A stretch of 12,106 bases of DNA from Anditalea sp035461405. GTDB lineage: Bacteria > Bacteroidota > Bacteroidia > Cytophagales > Cyclobacteriaceae. Every line of letters starts with the position of its first letter. Positions within the stretch are counted from its first letter, which is position 1. Shown here piece after piece: positions 7,235 to 12,106 of this stretch. Location of the stretch: contig DATHVH010000148.1 in the NCBI GenBank assembly GCA_035461405.1, forward strand, positions 1 to 12,106, written 5' to 3'. The notes under the pieces are model-generated. The model made no database searches. It was not told the origin of the DNA and was given only the letters and a program-made list of their open reading frames with translations. The translations under genes were made by a program, and so were the position numbers.

Positions 7235-8194
7235 ATGGAGATATACGAAAGCAGAAGTGAATTTGGCAAAAAACAGTATTGGTGGTTATCCTTAATCTTA
7301 TTAGTTCTTACTGTTTTTGGAACACTTGCCATACTTCAAAGTCTTTCAATTTTTCTCGTCCCTGTACTTTTTAACATCCCCTTTGATGACATAGCCTACA
7401 TTTTCGGAGGCAATTATGATCATCCCAATGCAAGATTATCCTTATTATTTATCCAAGCTCTAGGGAGTGGACTCTCATTTTGGCTAGGAGGTTATCTTTT
7501 CTTAAAGTTCGTAGATCGAGCTTCACTCCGCATTGAACAGCAAATTGCCAATACTAAGTTCAATCTTAGCCTTTTGGTAATACCGATTCTGCTAAGCTTT
7601 ATAGCCATCAATTCTATTGTCATTTACTGGAATAGCCAGATCCAATTTCCGGAATTTATGAGCAGTTTTGAAGAATATGTCAGAAGGACTGAAACAGATA
7701 CGATGCGGCTGACAACCTATCTGACCAATTTTGAAAATTTTAATGAATTTATTGCAGGTATAATAGTGATAGGAATTTTCGCCGGAATAGGAGAAGAATA
7801 TGTATTTAGAGGTATATTACAGCCTAAGCTTCACCAATATACGGGAAATGCACATCTGGGAATTTGGTTATCAGCCATTATCTTTTCTGCTATACACGTT
7901 CAGTTTTATGGATTTTTTCCCCGTATGTTATTAGGAGCTTTATTCGGATACTTATATCTTTATTCGGGAAGTTTATTTTACCCTATCCTTGCCCATATCC
8001 TCAATAACTCTTTAACAGTTACTTTGGTATATTTAAACAAATTGGGGCTAGTAGAATTTAATATCGAAGAATCAACGCAGGCAGATTGGTACATTGTGCT
8101 TATCGGTGTAATTATCTTTATCATTAGTTTTAAATTATTTATAAAAAATAGCCGCGAGCTACCCCCTAATGGCCAAATGGAAGAAGGTTTTTGA
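7235..8194 (+). CDS. CPBP family intramembrane metalloprotease (Abi/CAAX-protease-like)
   Basis: This 319-residue polytopic membrane protein belongs to the CPBP (Abi, Rce1-like) family. Members cleave CAAX-type prenylated proteins in eukaryotes; in bacteria, proposed roles include bacteriocin self-immunity and regulated membrane proteolysis. The three family motifs are intact: GEEYVFRG (186-193) with Glu187, Glu188 and Arg192; FSAIH (217-221) with the metal or catalytic His221; and HILNN (254-258) with His254 and Asn258. Around them are about seven or eight hydrophobic segments. All catalytic residues are present, so an active enzyme is expected, but the substrate is unknown. The 3' end overlaps the next gene by 26 bases, indicating translational coupling to the DUF2007 and cdsA genes. 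Confidence 0.92.
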   Translation: MEIYESRSEFGKKQYWWLSLILLVLTVFGTLAILQSLSIFLVPVLFNIPFDDIAYIFGGNYDHPNARLSLLFIQALGSGLSFWLGGYLFLKFVDRASLRIEQQIANTKFNLSLLVIPILLSFIAINSIVIYWNSQIQFPEFMSSFEEYVRRTETDTMRLTTYLTNFENFNEFIAGIIVIGIFAGIGEEYVFRGILQPKLHQYTGNAHLGIWLSAIIFSAIHVQFYGFFPRMLLGALFGYLYLYSGSLFYPILAHILNNSLTVTLVYLNKLGLVEFNIEESTQADWYIVLIGVIIFIISFKLFIKNSRELPPNGQMEEGF

Positions 8195-8375
8195 AATAGG
8201 ATCACCCGTGAGGGCAGAAATTGTAAAAGGGGTCTTGGAACAAAATGGGATTTTGGCACTCATCATAGACAAGAAAGAGTCGGTATACCAGATTCATGGC
8301 TACTATGAAGTGCTGGTACCTGAGGATCAGGTTTTTCGAGCGGTAAATATCATAAAGAATGAGATCACGTTTTAA
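8169..8375 (+). CDS. DUF2007 domain protein
   Basis: This 68-residue soluble protein consists of a single DUF2007 domain, sometimes labelled a putative signal-transducing protein and distantly PII-like in fold; its function is not established. The typical start, KVFEIGSPVRAEIVKGVLEQNGI (residues about 6-28), is read here as a strand and helix. It is followed by a central ALIIDKKES stretch and a C-terminal EVLVPEDQ strand-helix (48-55). There is no signal peptide or membrane segment. The ATG at 8169 lies inside the CPBP coding sequence, and the stop at 8373-8375 lies 14 bases past the cdsA start, so the gene overlaps both neighbours. The tight coupling hints at a role with the membrane protease or with CdsA; this is inference. 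Confidence 0.88.
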   Translation: MAKWKKVFEIGSPVRAEIVKGVLEQNGILALIIDKKESVYQIHGYYEVLVPEDQVFRAVNIIKNEITF

Positions 8376-9198
8376 TATAAGTAACTATAGTAATCTTGCA
8401 CAGAGAGTGATCACAGCCTTCGTTGGCGCCACAGCTATTATAGCTGGATCACTTTACAGTGAATGGATTTACTTTCTCATATTCGGTATTATTCTGGCTT
8501 TTTCCCAGATGGAGTTTTATAAATTATCAGGTCTGGATGGAATGCTTCCCCTAAAAAGCTTCGGCACATTCATAGGCCTCACCATCTTCTGCATGTCCTT
8601 TATGGTAGAAAAGCAGAATCTTCCCGACAAATATTATTTTCTGATCTTCCCCTTGGTATCGATGATATTTTTCATCAAGCTATACCGTAAATCTGACAAG
8701 AAACCTTTTACAGGCATAGCCTATACATTTTTAGGTATCTTTTATGTGGCTGTCCCTTTTTGCTTACTGAATGTAGCAGCTTTTGCCGTCGACGATACTT
8801 TTCATTATGAGATTATCATTGGGTCATTACTTATTCTTTGGGCTAGTGACTCAGGGGCTTATTTTGCAGGTACAAAGTTTGGCAAAACCAAGCTATTTGA
8901 AAGGATATCCCCAAAAAAATCCTGGGAAGGAAGTTTGGGCGGGGCATTGGCTGCCTTTGTTATGGCGGTAATTCTATCAAATTTTTTTATGGTTTTACAA
9001 CAATGGCAATGGTTTTGCATCACAGGAATTATCATTATAGCAGGTACTTACGGTGACTTGATAGAGTCTCTTTTTAAAAGAAGTATCGCCATAAAAGATT
9101 CAGGTAACAGACTACCTGGCCACGGTGGTTTCATGGACCGATTTGACGGTTTATTGCTTTCGGCCCCCTTTATTACTGCCTTTCTAAAAATCTTTTAG
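8359..9198 (+). CDS. cdsA: Phosphatidate cytidylyltransferase (CDP-diacylglycerol synthase)
   Basis: This 279-residue inner-membrane enzyme makes CDP-diacylglycerol from phosphatidic acid and CTP, the branch point for phosphatidylethanolamine and phosphatidylglycerol. Several hydrophobic helices are visible. Conserved elements are ASDSGAYFAG (162-171) with Asp164, ISPKKSWEG (183-191), YGDLIESLFKR (231-241), and the family signature from Lys246-Asp247 through LPGHGGFMDRFDG (252-264), with His255, Asp260 and Asp263 for metal and substrate binding. The length is typical. The ATG at 8359 overlaps the DUF2007 gene by 17 bases; no other start is available before the conserved NLAQRVITA segment, so the overlap is real. 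The product feeds PssA (not in the window) and then Psd, encoded 1.5 kb downstream. Confidence 0.95.
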   Translation: MRSRFNISNYSNLAQRVITAFVGATAIIAGSLYSEWIYFLIFGIILAFSQMEFYKLSGLDGMLPLKSFGTFIGLTIFCMSFMVEKQNLPDKYYFLIFPLVSMIFFIKLYRKSDKKPFTGIAYTFLGIFYVAVPFCLLNVAAFAVDDTFHYEIIIGSLLILWASDSGAYFAGTKFGKTKLFERISPKKSWEGSLGGALAAFVMAVILSNFFMVLQQWQWFCITGIIIIAGTYGDLIESLFKRSIAIKDSGNRLPGHGGFMDRFDGLLLSAPFITAFLKIF

Positions 9199-9270
9199 TA
9201 ATCGCCTAATGATACCGAAAAAGTGATTAATATTGTATAGTAATTATAATTAACGAAACCAGAACCCAAT

Positions 9271-10548
9271 ATGGCTTACATTGAACCCGCTCCGATCAAG
9301 GATAGAGAAAATCCTCTGGAGTCAATGATGGAAAGGTTTAACATTGCAGCAGAGAAATTAGGACTATCTGACGAAGTCTATAATGTGCTGAAAAATCCCG
9401 CCAAACAAGTAATCGTCTCCCTACCTATCACCATGGACAACGGCAAAATCCAGGTTTTTGAAGGCATCCGAGTGATACATTCAAACATCCTAGGACCTGC
9501 TAAGGGCGGAATACGTTTTGCCCCTGACGTACATTTGGATGAAGTAAGGGCACTCGCTGCTTGGATGACTTGGAAGTGTGCCGTAGTGGATATTCCATAC
9601 GGAGGTGCCAAAGGTGGTGTAAGATGCAACCCACGGGAAATGTCTGCCGGTGAGATCGAAAGATTAATGAGAGCATATACGCTCTCTATGATTGACGTAT
9701 TTGGTCCGGATAAGGATATACCAGCTCCGGATATGGGCACAGGACCCAGAGAAATGGCCTGGCTAATGGATGAGTATTCTAAAGCTCACGGTACTACTGT
9801 AAACGCGGTGGTGACAGGTAAGCCATTAGTATTGGGTGGATCGCTGGGAAGAACAGAAGCTACTGGACGTGGAGTAATGGTATCTGCCCTTGCTGCCATG
9901 GAAAAATTAAAAATAAATCCTTTCCAGGCTACCTGTGCTGTTCAGGGTTTTGGAAATGTTGGATCTTGGGCATCTATACTTCTGGAAGAAAGAGGTCTTA
10001 AAGTAGTAGCGGTATCCGATATCTCTGGAGCTTACCATAATTCTAACGGTATCAATATACAGGAAGCCATCGCTTATCGTGACGGTAACAAAGGAACCCT
10101 TGAAGGATTCCAAGGTGCAGAGAAACTGGCTGATGCCATGGAATTGCTAGAACTTGATGTAGATGTATTGGTTCCTGCAGCGGTAGAAGATGTGATTACT
10201 ATCAATAACGTAGAGAAAGTCAAAGCCAAGTTAATCGTAGAAGGTGCTAATGGCCCTACTTCTTTCAAAGCGGATAACATCATCAATGAAAAAGGAATCA
10301 TGGCTGTACCAGATATCCTTGCCAATGCCGGCGGTGTGACTGTCTCCTATTTTGAGTGGGTTCAGAACAGACTTGGTTATAAGTGGACAGCAGAGAGGGT
10401 AAACAGAAGATCTGACAGGATTATGAAGGAAGCCTTTAATACAGTGTATAAAGCTTCCATAAAATATGACGTCCCTATGAGAATAGCTGCTTATATTGTA
10501 GCAATAGATAAAGTAGCTAAAACTTACACCTATCGTGGTGGGTATTAA
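9271..10548 (+). CDS. gdhA: Glutamate dehydrogenase (Glu/Leu/Phe/Val dehydrogenase family)
   Basis: This is a 425-residue cytoplasmic enzyme that interconverts glutamate and 2-oxoglutarate plus ammonia with NAD(P)H. The N-terminal dimerisation/catalytic domain has GPAKGGIRF (75-83) with Lys78, WMTWKCA with Lys102, PYGGAKGG (109-116) with the catalytic Lys114, and PAPDMGT (151-157) with Asp154. The Rossmann domain starts with QGFGNVG (225-231). Lys78, Lys102, Lys114, Asp154 and Ser359 align with Lys89, Lys113, Lys125, Asp165 and Ser380 of the Clostridium symbiosum enzyme. Lys78 and Ser359 at the side-chain carboxylate site favour glutamate over leucine or valine. The residue after the second Rossmann strand is Asp250, but I cannot decide between NAD and NADP. 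The gene begins 72 bases after cdsA in a gap without an exact -7 promoter match. An inverted-repeat element follows it. Confidence 0.95.
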   Translation: MAYIEPAPIKDRENPLESMMERFNIAAEKLGLSDEVYNVLKNPAKQVIVSLPITMDNGKIQVFEGIRVIHSNILGPAKGGIRFAPDVHLDEVRALAAWMTWKCAVVDIPYGGAKGGVRCNPREMSAGEIERLMRAYTLSMIDVFGPDKDIPAPDMGTGPREMAWLMDEYSKAHGTTVNAVVTGKPLVLGGSLGRTEATGRGVMVSALAAMEKLKINPFQATCAVQGFGNVGSWASILLEERGLKVVAVSDISGAYHNSNGINIQEAIAYRDGNKGTLEGFQGAEKLADAMELLELDVDVLVPAAVEDVITINNVEKVKAKLIVEGANGPTSFKADNIINEKGIMAVPDILANAGGVTVSYFEWVQNRLGYKWTAERVNRRSDRIMKEAFNTVYKASIKYDVPMRIAAYIVAIDKVAKTYTYRGGY

Positions 10549-10571
10549 TATATATTAAAATATTCTTTTAA

Positions 10572-10659
10572 AGGGATGTAAATCAACTCTCTAATGAATA
10601 ATTAGAGAGATTAAAAAATAAAAATTTGACCGATTTTATTTTTTATGATTTACATCCCT
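10572..10659. repeat. 88-bp nested inverted-repeat element between gdhA and psd (three stems)
   Basis: A perfect 14-bp inverted repeat, AGGGATGTAAATCA (10572-10585) and TGATTTACATCCCT (10646-10659), encloses two further hairpins. The first is CTCTCTAAT (10587-10595) with ATTAGAGAG (10601-10609), 9 bp around a GAATA loop. The second is AAAAAATAAAA (10613-10623) with TTTTATTTTTT (10634-10644), 11 bp, and alternatively 12 bp with one bulged A. As RNA this would be a three-way junction that uses nearly every base. As DNA it resembles a small non-autonomous element with terminal inverted repeats. The dinucleotide TA flanks both ends, one base out from each arm, but no longer target duplication is seen. 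The A/T-rich hairpin could also act as a terminator for gdhA. The structure is seen directly; its role is inference. Confidence 0.7.
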
Positions 10660-10660
10660 A

Positions 10661-10668
10661 TATTTTTG
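10661..10668 (+). promoter_or_regulatory. Bacteroidota-type -7 promoter element immediately before psd
   Basis: TATTTTTG is an exact match to TAnnTTTG and is followed by CA. It ends only four bases before the psd ATG and begins one base after the right arm of the inverted-repeat element. If it is used, transcription would start at or very near the start codon, giving a leaderless or nearly leaderless mRNA. I found no TTG -33 element at the usual spacing; the upstream TTTG at 10625-10628 is too far away. Confidence 0.4.
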
Positions 10669-10672
10669 CAAC

Positions 10673-11335
10673 ATGACAATACATAAAGAAGGAAAGAAAT
10701 TACTATTTTGGATGTTGATGATTTTGGCTGGTATTAACATCGCCTTACATCAAATCATACCAGATCAGGAGACACTTTTAAATGTTATCCTTATAGCCAG
10801 TATAATAATTTTCCTACTGGTTCTCCAATTCTTTAGAAATCCAGTTTTCAAATCCGGCTCGGATACTCAGATGGTATATGCCCCCGCAGATGGAAAGGTG
10901 GTGGTAATCGAAGAGGCAATGGAGGAAGAATACCTTCACGAAAAAAGAAAGCAGATATCTATATTCATGTCACCTATCAATGTACATGTAAATAGATCTC
11001 CCATCTCCGGTACAGTAGAATATTTTAAATATCACCCTGGCAAATATTTAGTAGCCTGGCACCCAAAGTCTAGCTATGAAAATGAAAGAACTACCATGGT
11101 AGTCAGCCAAGAAAACGGTGTTAAACTACTGGTAAGGCAGATAGCAGGCGCCGTGGCAAGAAGGATAAAATGGTATGTAAAAGAAGGTGATACCCTAGAA
11201 CAAGGTGGAGAATTTGGCTTTATCAAATTCGGCTCCAGAGTGGATGTGTTTTTACCTCTGGATGCGGAAGTACTGGTTAATATCAATGATGTAACCAAAG
11301 GTGGACGGACCCCCATTGCTAAGTTAAAAGTTTAA
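10673..11335 (+). CDS. psd: Phosphatidylserine decarboxylase family protein
   Basis: This 220-residue membrane-associated proenzyme makes phosphatidylethanolamine from phosphatidylserine with a pyruvoyl cofactor. The N-terminus has two hydrophobic segments (about residues 9-28 and 36-54). The catalytic part has APADGKVVVIE (70-80) with Asp73, PINVHVNRSP (101-110) with His105, and the self-cleavage site FGSRVDVFLP (186-195), where Gly187-Ser188 is the expected cut and Ser188 becomes the pyruvoyl group. The sequence around it (GSR rather than LGST) and the short length fit the small bacterial and archaeal Psd class. The start ATG at 10673 gives the IHKEG motif usual at the N-terminus of this class, so it is preferred. 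It works two steps after CdsA, but the two genes are separated by gdhA and an inverted-repeat element. Confidence 0.94.
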   Translation: MTIHKEGKKLLFWMLMILAGINIALHQIIPDQETLLNVILIASIIIFLLVLQFFRNPVFKSGSDTQMVYAPADGKVVVIEEAMEEEYLHEKRKQISIFMSPINVHVNRSPISGTVEYFKYHPGKYLVAWHPKSSYENERTTMVVSQENGVKLLVRQIAGAVARRIKWYVKEGDTLEQGGEFGFIKFGSRVDVFLPLDAEVLVNINDVTKGGRTPIAKLKV

Positions 11336-11341
11336 TAAACG

Positions 11342-11368
11342 AAAAATCTTCATTTACGGAGCTTTTTT
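11342..11368. terminator. Candidate bidirectional terminator between psd and the minus-strand gene
   Basis: AAAAATCTTC (11342-11351) pairs with GGAGCTTTTT (11358-11367) around a 6-base loop, with one mismatch and one G-T wobble. It lies seven bases after the psd stop and ends in a run of six T. On the minus strand the matching A run reads as a U tail just after the convergent gene. The stem is imperfect, so confidence is moderate. Confidence 0.45.
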
Positions 11369-11807
11369 ATTCCCTATTCCTTCCCAGAGTATATCTAATT
11401 CCAATATTAGCCCTTAAGGTAAAATCAAAATTAGAATAAAATGGTGTGGTTTCTAATATCAAAGCCAGATTACGATGTCCTTCAATAGGTTTTATTGCTA
11501 GCATGCCCTGCAAACCTACTCTGCCATTATCAAATTGATGATATCCAAACATTATTCCACCTGATAAATTATACCAATCAGTTGCTATAAAGTTATATTG
11601 GCCTATGCCTTCTATTCCAAATAATGGATTTAGAAAATCGCCGGCAAATAATCGCCCTTCCCCAAAAAACTTGTTTTCCGGATTAGAGCCTATTCCAAGT
11701 TGAGAATAAAAAGTGCCTTTGTAAACGCCAGCCGTCATTTGCGCCTGTGAATGGGAAAGAGTCAAAATAAATATAATAGTGGCACTTAAAAGTAATTTTT
11801 TAATCAT
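11367..11807 (-). CDS. Hypothetical secreted protein, probably outer-membrane barrel-like
   Basis: This is a 146-residue protein I cannot assign to a named family. The N-terminus MIKKLLL with a hydrophobic stretch to about residue 18 and HSQA before Gln23 is a clear Sec signal peptide, with likely cleavage after Ala22. The mature part is rich in Gly, Phe and Tyr. It shows alternating strand-like segments (for example GGIMFGYHQF, GRVGLQGMLAI, NIGIRYTLG), as in small outer-membrane beta-barrel proteins of Bacteroidota, and ends soon after the last strand. I chose the ATG at 11807. The frame is open upstream to a TTG at 11828, but that would put seven polar residues ahead of the signal peptide. 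It converges with psd. No clear promoter is visible upstream. It may be an independent lineage-specific gene. Confidence 0.7.
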   Translation of the reverse strand: MIKKLLLSATIIFILTLSHSQAQMTAGVYKGTFYSQLGIGSNPENKFFGEGRLFAGDFLNPLFGIEGIGQYNFIATDWYNLSGGIMFGYHQFDNGRVGLQGMLAIKPIEGHRNLALILETTPFYSNFDFTLRANIGIRYTLGRNRE

Positions 11808-12049
11808 AGTATAAGATTGATATGTCAATATTTTAAATGTGAATAGTCATTATAGTTTTGCCTATTGATTAAACCGAATTGGAGTTAATAGCCATAGACC
11901 ACAGGAAACTAACTATAGACAATGAATATTCAGCTAGGAATTTATGTGGTATCCTAAAACTTTAAACCAGTATTAACGCTTATTTTTCAGGCATCAAAAG
12001 CCGCTGACATCAGAACGGTCATCCTACACTGTCATCTGTCTACGACAGA
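11808..12049. other. Intergenic region with no recognised gene
   Basis: These 242 bases between two minus-strand genes contain no credible coding sequence and no RNA gene I can recognise. TAGTTTTG at 11853-11860 on the plus strand matches TAnnTTTG, but no plus-strand gene follows in the window. ATAGAC occurs twice (near 11892 and 11918) in an otherwise plain sequence. The right end holds the hairpin listed separately. Confidence 0.5.
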
Positions 12050-12050
12050 T
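12034..12050 (-). other. 7-bp hairpin overlapping the stop codon of the right-edge gene
   Basis: ATCTGTC (12034-12040) and GACAGAT (12044-12050) form a perfect 7-bp stem with a 3-base loop. On the minus strand the stem starts at the last base of the TAA stop codon of the partial gene to the right. No T-run follows on that strand, so it is not a standard terminator; it could be an mRNA 3'-end structure. Confidence 0.4.
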
Positions 12051-12106
12051 TATCTAAACGTATACTTCAATCCTATGCCCGCCCTAAAAAAGGCACTTCC
12101 GGAATC
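12050..12106 (-). CDS. C-terminal fragment of a probable outer-membrane beta-barrel protein (partial)
   Basis: On the minus strand the frame from the right edge reads eighteen codons ending DSGSAFFRAGIGLKYTFR, followed by TAA at 12052-12050. The pattern of alternating hydrophobic and small residues with aromatic Tyr and Phe near the last position is typical of the final strand of Bacteroidota outer-membrane barrels. The rest lies outside the window, so the family cannot be named. The evidence is the match of the fragment to this C-terminal strand pattern and the stop position; with only 18 codons a chance frame cannot be excluded. Confidence 0.55.
   Translation of the reverse strand, partial: DSGSAFFRAGIGLKYTFR

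Noticed and set aside
9378..9740. 120-codon open frame on the minus strand opposite gdhA
   Set aside because: It lies opposite the most conserved part of glutamate dehydrogenase and shows no protein-like features of its own.
10549..10672. Known riboswitch class upstream of psd
   Set aside because: The paired elements do not match any riboswitch consensus I recognise, and the promoter match lies downstream of the structure, so it would not be in the psd leader.
11808..11828. TTG start seven codons before the ATG of the small secreted protein
   Set aside because: It would place polar residues ahead of a well-formed signal peptide.
11853..11860. TAGTTTTG, a match to the -7 promoter element on the plus strand
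   Set aside because: No plus-strand gene or structured RNA follows in the window and no -33 element is visible; one such match in AT-rich DNA is expected by chance.
12088..12106. GGCAC-containing segment resembling the -24 half of a sigma-54 promoter
   Set aside because: The required GC at the -12 position is missing and the bases are explained by the partial minus-strand coding sequence.

Overview
The window is about 12.1 kb of chromosomal DNA with low to moderate GC content, and it looks like a member of the Bacteroidota, most likely the Cytophagales (Cyclobacteriaceae-like). This rests on three things: the gene families (DUF3810, DUF2007 next to cdsA, a short Psd family protein, an Nfu protein with an Nfu_N domain); starts with little Shine-Dalgarno sequence; and two exact matches to the Bacteroidota -7 promoter element TAnnTTTG. 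The genus is inference from family resemblance and was not computed.

Layout. Bases 2-271 are the 3' end of chorismate synthase (aroC). They are followed on the same strand by a glutamate/dicarboxylate symporter (299-1657) and an Nfu-type iron-sulfur scaffold (1730-2311), which ends in a strong hairpin terminator (2328-2364). Next come a membrane protein of the DUF3810 family with an HExxH motif (2396-3469) and, behind its own promoter, a CPA1/NhaP2-type cation/proton antiporter with a C-terminal TrkA_C domain (3522-4982). A 272-base non-coding spacer with small repeats separates this block from a minus-strand pair, dusB (7195-6206) followed by an EamA-type exporter (6163-5255). A 39-base divergent gap leads to a tightly overlapping plus-strand run: a CPBP membrane protease (7235-8194), a DUF2007 protein (8169-8375) and cdsA (8359-9198). 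Glutamate dehydrogenase (9271-10548) and a phosphatidylserine decarboxylase (10673-11335) follow, with an 88-base nested inverted-repeat element between them. The end of the window holds a small secreted, probably barrel-like protein on the minus strand (11807-11367) and the last 18 codons of another outer-membrane-like protein (12106-12050), which enters from the right edge.

How the genes work together. CdsA and Psd are steps of the same route (CDP-diacylglycerol, then phosphatidylserine, then phosphatidylethanolamine); the intermediate enzyme PssA is not in the window. The acidic amino acid symporter and glutamate dehydrogenase both handle glutamate but are far apart, and no regulatory link is visible. 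The remainder is housekeeping: Fe-S cluster assembly, tRNA modification, ion homeostasis and export.

I found no phage, insertion sequence with a transposase, CRISPR array, tRNA, rRNA, defence system or biosynthetic cluster. I do not think the window contains a convincing new multi-gene system. The points most worth a second look are the three-stem inverted-repeat element at 10572-10659, the perfect 11-bp hairpin inside the first codons of the EamA gene, the possibly leaderless psd mRNA, and the uncharacterised zincin-like DUF3810 protein.
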